Below are positions 1-9,526 of a stretch of DNA of 64,000 bases, piece by piece. The position numbers and the translations under genes were made by a program. Position 1 is the stretch's first letter; each line of letters begins with the position of its first letter. Source of the stretch: Anadara kagoshimensis (Eukaryota > Mollusca > Bivalvia > Arcoida > Arcidae); NCBI GenBank assembly GCA_021292105.1, contig CM037869.1:41185530-41249529 (forward strand), in the 5' to 3' direction. The notes under the pieces were generated by a model that saw nothing but the letters and a program-made list of their open reading frames with translations, was not told the DNA's origin and did no database searches.

Positions 1-40
1 TAAGTTCAATATAGTTGGAATTAAAACATGGCTTGGTGTA

Positions 41-202
41 TAGTCAAACCTGTCTATAAAGGCCACCAAAAGGAACCAGAAAAAGTGGCATTTATAGGCA
101 GGTGACCTTCATATACAAGTTCAAATAATATGAATAAAGAACAATTGGGATACAATTCTGCTGGCCTTTATAAGCAGGTGGCCCTTAAGGCAGGTTGGGC
201 TA
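41..202 (+). mobile_element. TIR-A element (MITE-like), copy 1
   Basis: First of several copies of a roughly 165-185 bp non-coding element. The left end reads TAGTCAAACCTGTCTATAAA. The right end reads AAGGCAGGTTGGGCTATA, roughly its inverted complement, so the ends are imperfect terminal inverted repeats of about 25 bp flanked by TA. The interior repeats the motif GGCCTTTATA and carries GAACAATTGGGATACAATTC. Ends beginning CAGT with a TA flank fit non-autonomous Tc1/mariner or pogo-type elements; that class assignment is an inference. No protein is encoded. Confidence 0.75.
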
Positions 203-321
203 TATAATTATGTATTGTAACATGAGTGTTTATGGCTTTATCGTCTCACTAAAAGAAACCTTATAGAGTGAAAGAAAAACATAAGCAAATAAAAAACTTG
301 ATAAACTTAATGTAGTTTTTC

Positions 322-572
322 TTTGTATCCCACAAAGAAAGGCACTAGAGAACAGTACCCTAACAATAAGCTGAAATAAGATACTAGTTATACCGTCACA
401 TTTTCCTGCAAGATATTGCAATGTGGATTTCATCCAATTAAAACTGAATTGTTTGTATCCCACAAAGAAAGGCACCAGAGAAGGCAACAGTGCCTGAACA
501 ATAAGCTTAAAAAACATAAATAATACTGTCATATTTTCCTGCAAGATATTGCAATGTGGATTTCATCCAATT
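322..572. repeat. Two-copy tandem duplication, 130-bp period
   Basis: Positions 322-439 and 452-572 are two copies of the same sequence. Each starts TTTGTATCCCACAAAGAAAG and ends with the same stretch before CATCCAATT. The minus strand stays open through most of it (230-544), but the apparent peptide is only the repeat read through and resembles nothing I know. It lies just downstream (3') of the aldo-keto reductase gene and may be part of its 3' region. Confidence 0.75.
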
Positions 573-585
573 CAAACATTGAAAA

Positions 586-1542
586 TCAAAACTGTTCCCC
601 TTCATGAAATTCTGGATGATCTTTAAAAGGCTCGAAATGGAAATATTTTATACCTCTATCAAGTCCTTGTATTTTTCTGATATCAGAGGATGATATATTG
701 AAATCAAACAAGTCTATATTTTCTTTCATTCTATTGTAATTTTGGGATTTAGGTAACACTGCAAATCCTTTTTGTACGAGCCACCGTAAAAGTATTTGAG
801 CTGGAGTTTTTCTGTAATCACTTGCTATATGTGTAATAACTTGGTCCTCGAGTAAAACGGTGTGGTGTTCCAGACGATGATGTTCCGGTCTTTCTGGCGA
901 CCCTAAAGGACTGTATGCCGATAAAGTAATGCTTTCAGAATCACAAAACTGTTTGATTTTAGCTTGTTGGTAATAAGCATGGCATTCTAGTTGTGCATTG
1001 GATGGTTTTATTTTACAATTTAGCAAAATTCTCTGAATTTGTGGAACATTGAAGTTTGATAATCCTATAGATCTTATTGAACCAGATTTGACCAAACTTT
1101 CCAAAGCTTTCCACGTCTCAACCAGGTCATAATGAACAAAGTCTAGTTGCCCATCATCATTAACAGGTTTAAAATTTCCATCACCTCTATTCCTTAATCC
1201 CCAGGGATTATGGATTAACACTAAATCTAAATACGTCACTTTTAAGTTATCCAAAGATTCTTTGACACAATACTGCACATCTTGGGGTGATAAATATATA
1301 GATGGGGTTTTGGTTGTTATGAAAACGTCTTTTCTTTGTATTCTGTCCTGTTTCTGTGCTATACAAAGTGTTTCGCCTATATCCTTTTCATTCTTGTATG
1401 AGAGTGCCGTATCAAAATGTCTATATCCTAAACTAAGGGCTTCATCGACTGCCCTTTTACAGGAATCCCCATTTAGTCCGTATGTGCCCAGCCCCACACT
1501 TGGCATCCGAAATCCGTTTAAAAACTTCAAATATTTAGCCAT
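586..1542 (-). CDS. Aldo-keto reductase family protein
   Basis: Predicted NAD(P)H-dependent oxidoreductase of the aldo-keto reductase superfamily, a cytosolic TIM barrel that reduces aldehydes and ketones; the substrate cannot be told from sequence. Counting from the ATG at 1542 the protein has 318 residues, the normal family size. The catalytic tetrad is complete: Asp44 and Tyr49 (in FDTALSYKNE), Lys78 (in TTKTP) and His111 (in LIHNPW). The family signatures LGYRHFDTA, IGLSNF and LPKSQNYNR (cofactor side) are present in order. The frame is open eight codons further upstream, but only to a TTG, so I chose the ATG. A weak splice acceptor (TTACAG, exon base 1572) keeps the frame open, so an upstream exon could add residues. 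The coding region has no introns, which is unusual for an animal member and could mean a retrocopy. There is no signal peptide. Confidence 0.93.
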   Translation of the reverse strand: MAKYLKFLNGFRMPSVGLGTYGLNGDSCKRAVDEALSLGYRHFDTALSYKNEKDIGETLCIAQKQDRIQRKDVFITTKTPSIYLSPQDVQYCVKESLDNLKVTYLDLVLIHNPWGLRNRGDGNFKPVNDDGQLDFVHYDLVETWKALESLVKSGSIRSIGLSNFNVPQIQRILLNCKIKPSNAQLECHAYYQQAKIKQFCDSESITLSAYSPLGSPERPEHHRLEHHTVLLEDQVITHIASDYRKTPAQILLRWLVQKGFAVLPKSQNYNRMKENIDLFDFNISSSDIRKIQGLDRGIKYFHFEPFKDHPEFHEGEQF

Positions 1543-1856
1543 TCGTATTCCTACGGGTTTTTTCAATGTGCCCTGTAACTGATGATCAATAATTTATACA
1601 TATATCTGGGTAGTTTGACGAGAATACAATGTTGCAAGTGTGATAGCATCCGACATAGAACATGTGTCAAAAACCCCTTTGTTGATTTTTTTTTCAATGA
1701 TCATGATCACTAAAGCACTTGATTTGATCTTGTTCTTTTCTGTAGTGCCTACCGATGGTGTGAACTACCATAGTGTAAATGTTTATATGCGTTAGGAGAT
1801 AGAGACTGCCGACTATTTTGGGTTTTAAGTCTTTGTCTTACCAATCACTGGAAATG
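1543..1856. other. Intergenic, no feature seen
   Basis: 5' flank of the aldo-keto reductase gene. Apart from the possible splice acceptor ending at 1573 (minus strand), I see no gene, tRNA or recognisable element. It may hold the promoter, but no clear core motif supports this. Confidence 0.5.
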
Positions 1857-2500
1857 TGGTTAAATACGTGTTTTATATTAAAATCGCCAACTTGACCACG
1901 TCCTGTATTGTGTAATACCTTCCTACAATGGTATGTATAGAGGTGACGTGTCGATATAAGTGAAATTTTCTGGCACATAAAATTCTAATGAAATTGCTCT
2001 TCTGCTGCTGGTGAAGTGGTTAAATGCGTGTTTTATATTAAAATCACAGGAAACTGGTTAATATAAGAGTTTTACTCTTGTTCCAGGATCCTGATTTGTT
2101 AAATTGTTTCATTATGTTATTGATTTGATTTTCAAATAAATATTGTTTAAACTAAAATCACCAGCTTGACCACCGTAAAGTCCTGTATTGTGTAATGGCT
2201 TCCTACAATGGTATGTATAAAGGTGACGTGTCGATATAAGTGAAATATTCTAGCACACAAAATCCCAATGAAATTGCTCTTCTGTCGCCATATATACTAG
2301 TGACGTGTCGATATAAGTGGAATATTCTTGACTGGGACGTAAAATCCCAATCATCTACAGTTTCATATGTATATACCGGTGACGTCTCGGTATAAGTGAT
2401 AAAACCACCATGTCATTTTGGCCTAAAAAGGCCCTTGTATACACCATACACACCTTTCTGCAATTTTTTGTATATCCTGATGTGTCATGTCGATATAAGC
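1857..2500 (+). repeat. Amplified SINE-tail fragments
   Basis: Five copies of the SINE 3'-tail motif (variants of TCGATATAAGTGAAAT) occur near 1951, 2230, 2307, 2390 and 2490 without any tRNA-like head. Blocks 1857-2003 and 2140-2290 are copies of each other, sharing CCTACAATGGTATGTATA and GAAATTGCTCTTCTG. So the tail has been multiplied by local duplication as well as by retroposition. Confidence 0.65.
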
Positions 2501-2626
2501 TAAATTATCTTTAATGAAATTTATTCTCTCACTGTGGGAAACATTAAAAAAGAAAAGAAACCAACTTCATTTTCTTTAATTTTTTTAATTAAAATTCTAA
2601 TGTAACAGAAAAAAGTATCACAGTAT

Positions 2627-2667
<41 letters not shown>

Positions 2668-2813
2668 TGAAAGGCCATATTATAGAAAAATATATAATAA
2701 TCTACTTAAGATTTTTGTTTGAAAATTTAATAATAAAATGCTCTATAATATACAATAATAATTATTTATTTACTAAACTATATCAAATGTTAAGAGAAAC
2801 CATGGCGATTTGA
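2501..2813. repeat. AT-rich stretch with (AAT)n microsatellite
   Basis: Non-coding AT-rich DNA. A run of about 13 AAT triplets lies at roughly 2628-2668. Nothing else is recognisable. Confidence 0.7.
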
Positions 2814-3025
2814 TACAGTACAGTCCTGTCGAAAGTTTAACAATACGCAAACGAATTCGTGCAGATTTGCCACCTCGCTTTGGCGCTCGGTACTTATATT
2901 GCGACAGCTACATGCAATCTGTCTCTTGGGTTAATGGCCATCTAAATCTCTGTTACTTGACAGCGGCGGTTTTGTCACTTCTTTTCGTTTCCTTTGTGTT
3001 AAACTTTCGACAAGTCTGTACTGTA
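2814..3025. mobile_element. TIR-B element (MITE-like), complete copy
   Basis: Family B reference copy, 212 bp. The left end is TACAGTACAGTCCTGTCGAA followed by AGTTTAACA. The right end is TGTTAAACTTTCGACAAG followed by TCTGTACTGTA, its inverted complement, giving TIRs of about 30 bp flanked by TA. The interior carries TTGGGTTAATGGCC and similar non-coding sequence with no transposase. The 76-residue reading frame across it (2810-3040) is simply the element read through. TIR and flank fit a non-autonomous Tc1/mariner or pogo-type transposon (inference). Confidence 0.8.
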
Positions 3026-3072
3026 CACTGTATATTATGAACGGCATTACTTCAATTTTAACTCGTTCACTG

Positions 3073-3254
3073 TACAGTCCAATCTGCCTTAAAGGTCACA
3101 TCTATATAAGGGCCATCTGCTTATAAAAGCCAGTAGAATTGTATCCCAATGGTTCTTATTTCATATTATTTGAACCTGTATATAAAGGCCACCTGCCCAT
3201 AAAGGCAACTTTTATTGGTTCCCTTGGGTGGCCTTTATAGACAGGTTTGACTAC
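3073..3254 (-). mobile_element. TIR-A element, copy 2
   Basis: Full-length family A copy in reverse orientation. It begins TACAGTCCAATCTGCCTTAA and ends ATAGACAGGTTTGACTA. It includes the reverse complement of the conserved GAACAATTGGGATAC core with one change. Confidence 0.78.
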
Positions 3255-3375
3255 CTTAATTTCGACGATTGGTTATAAAGTTGACTGTACCACACCTGTT
3301 TATACAGACCAGACCGATTCTACACTGATTCGTTGGCTTTGTGTTAAACTTTCGACAGACCTGTATGCTGTAGGA
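3255..3375. mobile_element. TIR-B fragment (right half)
   Basis: Ends TTTGTGTTAAACTTTCGACA then GACCTGTATGCTGTA, the right end of family B. The left half is short and degenerate. Probably a truncated copy beside copy 2 of TIR-A. Confidence 0.55.
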
Positions 3376-3867
3376 CGGAACGGAATAATCAACAAAATGA
3401 CTGATTTAATTAATATATCACATAATTTATGAAATGAATAACTAGTAAATGTTATTTTTTTCACAATGAAAAATGAATCAATGGAAAGAAGGAACATCAA
3501 TGTATTACTAATCAAAAACAAACATACTAATCCATGTCCGGATCACAATCCAGAAGCAAAGTAAAAATTTTGGAAATGACAAGTTAGGGTAGACACATGA
3601 ACTTCCACAAGGGAAGTGAGGTCGGGTGCTCCAGAAGGGTAAACACTCCTGTTTAGCTAGCTACATCCGCCACGTGTGTAATCAAAATTGTGTGAAAGGA
3701 ACATGGAACTATGGGACGTCAAATATATCCAGGGCAATCCTGGACACAGAGATGATCAAACTTATCAACAATACTGTGATGACGGCCATAAAACTTTTTG
3801 AGGGACTAAACATGTTGTAATTTTACATCATTAGACGGCCGTTTCGGAATAAAATTCATCATTAGTA
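3376..3867. other. Unclassified non-coding stretch
   Basis: No gene is supported. A 64-codon plus-strand frame (3626-3820) resembles no family I know. The block around 3541-3800 looks like part of a dispersed repeat (GTGCTCCAGAAGGGTAAACA), but no second copy is in the window to confirm this. Confidence 0.35.
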
Positions 3868-3945
3868 GTGCTCGGATTTGAACCAAGGTAAAGGAGGCGA
3901 TGTGATCCAAAAGCCAACATTCACGGTAGACCACTCGGCCGCCAT
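3868..3945 (-). mobile_element. tRNA-like SINE head, minus strand
   Basis: Read on the minus strand this contains GGCCGAGTGGTCTACCG (A-box-like, as in Ser/Leu tRNAs) and, about 45 bp on, CTTGGTTCAAATCC (B-box-like). The stems are not convincing for a working tRNA, so I call it the head of a tRNA-derived retroposon different from the main SINE here. The body is not recognised. Confidence 0.5.
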
Positions 3946-5097
3946 GGTTCGGATTTAATCTAAGTTGGAAAAGAAAAATAATCATTTTTTGACATATAAC
4001 AAAGTGTTCCGGTGAATTTTCAAAAATTAATTAAAAAAATATCTCTTGAATTAAAAGGCACAATTTATCCTAAAAAAATCCTACTTTTACCAGAAAATTA
4101 AATACATATGTGAATGCGCTGCCATACTTTAAGTAAAATTTTAGGACGAAACAAAATTGAACAAAATGGGGTTCGCCAGCATACCCAGTGATATCCATAA
4201 CGTTTGTGCGAAAAAAATTATTTTCATTGAATATGGGATCGCATATAAATCCAAGTTTTCCCGCCAAAACGACATTATTCCTAGAATTCGCAACATAAGC
4301 GTTGCCAAAACGTCCAGCACAAACGTTAAGAGGTGATGATCACGTGGAACAGCGGAGAACCCAATTACGACAACATATTTGTAGCAAGAGGCAATTATTT
4401 TCTAAATAGAAGCACCATATAAAAATGAAAAAAAAATCATGAATTCTATGTACATATACAACAAACATTATAATTACATTAAAACAGGCACAAAAATAGT
4501 ACTTGGTCAAAATTCATTCTTCATACAAAAAATATTATACACAATCCATATTAAACTGACTATACAAAATCCCTGTGTCATTCAAATGAACGGTCTGTAA
4601 GTTTCATTTGATATCCCGGATATGAAAGCATTACCGCAATATGACGTCAGAGAACACGTGTTGCCGGTTGCTATGCCGGTTGCTGCGTGAAATGGACAAT
4701 CAGTATGCGTTTTACTTAAGAATAAATTATACAAGTCTTTAGCATAAAAAACAGCATAACAGCATACTACATTGTATATAATATATAAATGTGTAATGAG
4801 AAATGTCAACTCGTGTATAAATTAATTTTTGGCACGAAATATTAAAAAAAAGCTAATTGAAATATATAGAAAATACATAAGGCATTTTAATTTTCACGTA
4901 CATGCGGGGTGGTGGGGGTTATAAAGAGGGAAAGGGGTCTATACTAATCCTGAATTAAAGGAAGATGTAAGGTAAAGTACTGCATGTACTTTTCATGATA
5001 TATGACCAAAAAGCCCCATTAGCATAACTATTTGGTTTGCTCTTATTTGCATTTTCTACATTAGGCAATATGCTAAAAAAAACTCTTGTGCATATAC
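3946..5097. other. Intergenic AT-rich DNA
   Basis: No gene seen. It contains one half of a duplicated 57-bp segment (about 4650-4706, see the entry at 5371) and a TGACGTCA palindrome at 4642-4649. Short open frames at 4070-4267 and 4582-4809 have no features of real proteins. Confidence 0.5.
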
Positions 5098-5100
5098 ATG

Positions 5101-5283
5101 CACAGTTAAACCTGCCTTAAAGGCCATCTCTGTATAAGGGCCACATGTTTATAAAGGCCAGTAGATTTGTATCCAAATTGTTCTTTATTCATGCTACTTG
5201 AACCTGTGTATAAAGGTCACCTGCCTATTAAGGTCACTTTTACTGGTTTCCTTAGGTGACCTTTATAGACAGGTTTGACTGTA
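5101..5283 (-). mobile_element. TIR-A element, copy 3
   Basis: Reverse-oriented family A copy. It runs from ACAGTTAAACCTGCCTTAAA to ATAGACAGGTTTGACTGTA and keeps the conserved core. Confidence 0.78.
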
Positions 5284-5370
5284 CATGTAATTGCTATTAT
5301 CAATAGATGCGACTAAATTCAAAACTGTATGTTTATACCACATTGGTTAATCTACCGGTGGTTTGGCGCC

Positions 5371-5428
5371 AAAGAATACGTGTTGCCGGTTGCTATGCCG
5401 GTTGCTACGTGAAACGGACAACCGGTAC
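5371..5428 (+). repeat. Dispersed duplicate of 4650-4706
   Basis: The segment around ACGTGTTGCCGGTTGCTATG continuing to CCGGTTGCT and CGTGAAA(T/C)GGACAA is repeated almost unchanged about 720 bp upstream (4650-4706). It contains an internal doublet of GCCGGTTGCT. Both copies are GC-richer than their surroundings. Origin unknown. Confidence 0.7.
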
Positions 5429-5658
5429 AGTTCCTTTCAAAATAATAAGATTTATCTTAAAATTTCCAAATCTTTTTTGGAAATAAGGATAAACATTTTT
5501 AACAAAATTAAATACAATATCAAAAAAAGTATAATTTGGTCTTCAAAATGACATCTTAAATTATGAATATCTTAAAAATTAACTTAGTTATTAAGGTTTT
5601 AAACTTTCAAGTTAAGTTAAGGAAAAACTTAATTATGGAATGTTTGTGAAACCGTGGG
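5424..5658. mobile_element. Possible diverged TIR-I element
   Basis: The right end (TTAAGGAAAAACTTAATTAT, then GGAATGTTTGTGAAACC) matches the end of the clearer TIR-I copy at 47494-47740. The left end is only loosely similar. AT-rich and non-coding inside. Confidence 0.35.
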
Positions 5659-6170
5659 GTGGCCCTCTATCACAGTCAATATCATCTGGATATTACCCAA
5701 TGTCAGCCATCTACTACAATCGTCATTTACTTCCTGTTTGTCTTGTAATGCTGCTTAATTGAAAACTTCTCCGTTTTCTTAGAATCTTTAATGCTAAAAG
5801 CTACTATTCAGTCCGTTGTCAGTTTTCTTCATTTTATAATATCACAGTTATTAAATCACACTTTACTATCATAGCACTTTTCAAAAGCAGAAGTTTAAAA
5901 CACTCAAGAATTTTGAAATGGGTAATATCATGATGCATTTGATACCCGTTATGCTTGACTTCTGACGAGAGGTAACAAAATATCATTCGGCAAACTTCGA
6001 CCAAACTCGTAATTCTGACGTCACGGAAGAGCAAATCGCCAGTTCAGAAATATACATAGATGATGAACGTCTGTCACTATCTATTGCACTGCTACCTAAA
6101 CTAATATCTAAGTGAAGTTAAAGAAATCACCTTGCTTAAACCTGGTCCACGGCACAAAAATTTAAGACCT
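5659..6170. other. 3' flank of the LRR gene
   Basis: Downstream of the leucine-rich repeat gene on its strand. No perfect minus-strand AATAAA stands out close to the stop, so the 3' end is not placed. A TGACGTCA palindrome is at 6016-6023. No other gene. Confidence 0.45.
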
Positions 6171-8594
6171 TTAACTACTTCGAGGTGGTGCTGATTTCGG
6201 TCCTCCATTTTTAACTGTGGCAGGTGGTGTAGCCACTGGGGCTACCCCTTTCTTTCTACCGACCGCCTTTTTACCTGCTTTGGGACTAACCTGAGTTTGG
6301 GACTCTTTGACAGGACGATCACGTGGTTCTCGTTTCTTTGACGACGATTGCTCCGCAGCACGGACGGTTGCTTTTTGGCGGAGATTTTCCCAAGCTTTTG
6401 GAAAGCCTAACATTATTTTGTTGTTAGACACATCGAGTTCTTTTAATGTTGGAATTTTACAAATCTTCTCTGGTAACGATTCTATGATGTTGTCAGACAA
6501 ATCTAAAACCTCTATTGATTTCAGCTTATCTACGTCACCTGGTAGAGATTTCAGATCATTTCCCGCCGCTCGGAGAACTCGCAGACGATACAGGTACGGG
6601 AAGTCAATGGGCATGGCATCAATATGGTTCTGATTCAGATTAAGCGTCAGTAGAGACGCCAAAACATCTATCCGATCTGTTGGAAAAGTAAGTAACGCGT
6701 TGTTCGACAAGTCCATGAAAATAAGTTTGTTCAAATCGCCGAAATTCTCGGGCAGTAAACTCATTTTATTAAAGGACATATCCAGCGTCTCGAGGGAAAT
6801 AAGTTTGATAAGCCCTGCTGTAAATTTTTCTATACCATTGTTTGCTACTTTTAGCTTCTGGAGTCGTTTTAACCCGCCGATTTTTTCCGGTAAGTCCGTA
6901 AGCTCATTATTACTGGCGTCAACTGATTCCAAACTTTTCAATTTGCATACATTGTCACTTAAAGATTTGAGCGAATTTTTGGAAACATCCAAATGTTTTA
7001 AGCACCTTAAGTTGAACACAGGCGACGGAATTTCATCTAAAGAGAGGCTGCATAGAGTCAATGACGTTAGGTTACGTAAATGGTCCTTGTCGCCCATAAC
7101 AACGATGGCTGACCGATGGTCATTCACGTTGATCGATAACGGATTATCGGAAAGGTTTAGTGCCGTAAGCGTCTTTGGTATGTTGAGTTCTGTTAATCCA
7201 TTACTAGCGACATCTAACGACCGTAATTGGTAGAGCCAATCTATAGATTTTGGCATTGCAGCGATCTCGTTATGACTAATGTGAAACAGTTCTAGATTTC
7301 TAAGTTTTCTCAGGTCGCTAGGTAGCGCTGTTAGCTTGTTGTGCGAAATATCCAATGACGTCAGCACCTGTTCTTGCCCTAGACTATCCGGAAGTGTTGT
7401 CAATTTATTCTCTGCCACATTGAAGCTTTTCAGGGTTTTCACGTTCCCGATTTTGCTTGGTAGTTCTTTTATCTTATTTCCGGAAATATCCAAAGTCACG
7501 AGAGATTTCATATGATCGATCTCGTCAGGCACAACCTCGACTTGATTTTTAGCTAAAAATAAATGCTCCAGTCCTTTCATATAAACTGCAAATTTCATAG
7601 ACATAAGTTTGTTATTGGACACTGCCAGTCTCTGCAGACTCAGAATTTCTCGTATCCCTTCTGGAAGGTACTCGATCTGATTGTCGGAAGCTTCCAACAC
7701 ACGAAGTTTTTTCAGTCGATGGATTTCTTCCGGTAAAAGGGGAATTTCGTTTCCGGAGAGGAGCAAGGTGTCAAGCGCATGCCCAAGATAACACAGTTCT
7801 TCCGGGACGGATTTCAAATGGTTGTTGCTTACATTTAAATAATGGAGGTATTTAACCTGACCGATTTGAGCTGGTAGCTCGTCCAAAGAATTTCCGGAAA
7901 GATCTAGCCATGTTAGACGAGATAGTTTATCGATGTTTTCTGGGATATAGACAATTCCGTTTCTTGATAAATTCATTTTTTGTATATTTGGCTTTTTAAC
8001 TGTAGCAGGTGGCATTTCTGTCAGTCTGTTTCCCGACAAATTAATTTCCGAGGACATTTCGTAAACTCCTTTTTTGAATGACTTTATGAGGTTGTCGGAA
8101 ACGTCGACATATGCTAGCGAGGTAGATTTCCCGATATTTTTCGGTAAACCTCGGATCTTATTATTCCTTGCATATAATTTGACCAATCCAGTCGCCTTGT
8201 GGATAGCCGGAGGCAGTTTTTTGATGGCGTTGTTTTCAATATCCAGAGTCTCCAACCTCTTCATTTTCGATACCGATCCCGGAAACGCCGATAGCGTGTT
8301 GTTTTTAACATTGATATGTTGTAAATTATCCAAAGCCGCAATACCTTTCGGTAGCCTTTTCAGTCGGTTATTTTCTGCGTTGAATTTCACCGCTAACAAA
8401 CTCAGTTCTTCATTGTCATAAATTTCTACCGGTAAGGATTTGAAGTTTGATGTACTGAAGTTCAAGAACTTGTATTTGCTGTCCGGAATCGGTTTTATGT
8501 ATTTCTTTACCGGATCCGGTAAGGAAATTATTTTGCTCCCCGGACCCGTTGCGGGAGGGGGCTTTTCATCCTTCTTCCGGCGTCGAGCACTCAT
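6171..8594 (-). CDS. Leucine-rich repeat protein, ~30 LRRs
   Basis: An 807-residue intracellular leucine-rich repeat protein with its whole coding region in one exon. It starts at the ATG at 8594 and stops with TAA at 6173-6171. About 30 consecutive repeats, mostly 23 residues long, run from about residue 43 to 740 with the pattern LxxLdvSxNxLxxLPxxIxxL. This is the SHOC2/Ras-suppressor type expected to form a curved protein-binding solenoid. The array is interrupted once, between repeats 20 and 21, by about 10 extra residues (around NVNDHRSAIVVMGDKD). The N-terminal 20 residues and C-terminal 60 are Lys/Arg/Pro-rich and probably disordered. There is no signal peptide, membrane segment, kinase, death or GTPase domain. 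Binding partner and function are unknown; SHOC-2-like and LRRD1-like are the nearest styles, not identifications. Confidence 0.92.
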   Translation of the reverse strand: MSARRRKKDEKPPPATGPGSKIISLPDPVKKYIKPIPDSKYKFLNFSTSNFKSLPVEIYDNEELSLLAVKFNAENNRLKRLPKGIAALDNLQHINVKNNTLSAFPGSVSKMKRLETLDIENNAIKKLPPAIHKATGLVKLYARNNKIRGLPKNIGKSTSLAYVDVSDNLIKSFKKGVYEMSSEINLSGNRLTEMPPATVKKPNIQKMNLSRNGIVYIPENIDKLSRLTWLDLSGNSLDELPAQIGQVKYLHYLNVSNNHLKSVPEELCYLGHALDTLLLSGNEIPLLPEEIHRLKKLRVLEASDNQIEYLPEGIREILSLQRLAVSNNKLMSMKFAVYMKGLEHLFLAKNQVEVVPDEIDHMKSLVTLDISGNKIKELPSKIGNVKTLKSFNVAENKLTTLPDSLGQEQVLTSLDISHNKLTALPSDLRKLRNLELFHISHNEIAAMPKSIDWLYQLRSLDVASNGLTELNIPKTLTALNLSDNPLSINVNDHRSAIVVMGDKDHLRNLTSLTLCSLSLDEIPSPVFNLRCLKHLDVSKNSLKSLSDNVCKLKSLESVDASNNELTDLPEKIGGLKRLQKLKVANNGIEKFTAGLIKLISLETLDMSFNKMSLLPENFGDLNKLIFMDLSNNALLTFPTDRIDVLASLLTLNLNQNHIDAMPIDFPYLYRLRVLRAAGNDLKSLPGDVDKLKSIEVLDLSDNIIESLPEKICKIPTLKELDVSNNKIMLGFPKAWENLRQKATVRAAEQSSSKKREPRDRPVKESQTQVSPKAGKKAVGRKKGVAPVATPPATVKNGGPKSAPPRSS

Positions 8595-8653
8595 GGTTTA
8601 GTCGATTCCGAAGACAATTCGTCAAATTTCTTTATTTCATTCCATAGCTGGAC
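8595..8653 (-). other. 5' UTR of LRR gene with splice acceptor
   Basis: On the minus strand a pyrimidine-rich tract (TTTTGTTTTTGTCTACTT) ends in CAG with the first exon base at 8653, a strong 3' splice site 59 bp before the ATG. At least one non-coding exon therefore lies further upstream. The leader contains a minimal upstream frame, ATG GAA TGA, which might reduce translation. Confidence 0.65.
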
Positions 8654-9269
8654 CTGAAAGTAGACAAAAACAAAATATCAATATAAGTTAATGGCTAGAT
8701 TTGAAGATTCATCTATAACTTGTGTCGTCTCGATATAAGTTAAATTAACACGGCTGTGATGTAAAACCATATTACAAGGACCCACTCGTGTACTAGGGAG
8801 TGACATCACGATATAAATGAAATTCTCTTTACTATTTTAAATCGGAAAAAATCTTTCTTTTATTTTTGCGTAAATTCTCGAGTGTAACAAGACACGGAAA
8901 TAACCCTTCTACTTTACTTTGATTTGTTTGCAAGACCCGAAATAAACCACTATTATTCCACTACACTTTTTCTAAGAGTTTATATATGATATTCAAGTAT
9001 GTGTGCATAAATGATCACTGTCTTTGGCGTCCCGTTTTAAATCTTAAATTTAAATGAAGTTTTATTGTAAATTAAGATATCTTGACTCTCTAAGTCAATT
9101 TTTTTTCTTCAAAATTATAATTTTTCATTTTCTAGATGGTGTCACATTTTAAAAGTAGTTTGACTGTAAAAAAAAACACTCTCTAAGCCAATATTATATG
9201 ATTTTCTAGTTAACTTTCTATTCTCACATCGTTTACCAATTGTATTTATACATAATTATGACATGTCAT
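8654..9269. repeat. Intron or 5' flank of LRR gene with SINE-tail remnants
   Basis: Contains two degenerate SINE-tail motifs (GTCTCGATATAAGTTAAATT near 8726 and CACGATATAAATGAAAT near 8805). Otherwise AT-rich. From about 9080 a loose repeat around CTCTCTAAGTCAATTT begins, with further diverged copies near 9178, 9350, 9428, 9917 and 10409. The upstream exon of the LRR gene should lie here or beyond but I cannot place it. Confidence 0.45.
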
Positions 9270-9328
9270 TGTCATGTGCTACTTTTGAATGTGTTATTAC
9301 ATAAAAAAATCAAAAGTAGCACATGACA
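9270..9328. repeat. Perfect 19-bp hairpin
   Basis: TGTCATGTGCTACTTTTGA at 9270-9288 is followed after 21 bases by its exact inverted complement, TCAAAAGTAGCACATGACA, at 9310-9328. A related, less perfect hairpin lies at 46273-46300, so this is probably a short fold-back repeat rather than a terminator. Confidence 0.8.
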
Positions 9329-9526
9329 CATATTTGGCAGTGAAAACTATCTATAATCAATTTTATATAATTTTCAAGTTAACTATTTAACCTCACGTTG
9401 GTGAGCTATTTTAAAATTTTTACATAAAACTCTCTGCTCTCTATTAAGTCAATTTTACATGATATTCTAGTGTGTACGATTGCTAACTGTTCATTCTTAT
9501 GTTGGTGGTCTATTTTAAAATTTATA

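Noticed and set aside
230..544. 104-codon minus-strand membrane-like protein
   Set aside because: It is the 130-bp tandem duplication read through; the hydrophobic look comes from T-rich codons, and the sequence matches no family I know.
1564..1566. Start of the aldo-keto reductase at a TTG eight codons upstream
   Set aside because: Nuclear animal genes rarely start at TTG, and the ATG at 1542 gives the normal family length.
6307..8421. Plus-strand frames opposite the LRR gene
   Set aside because: They are antisense shadows of the repeated LRR codons.
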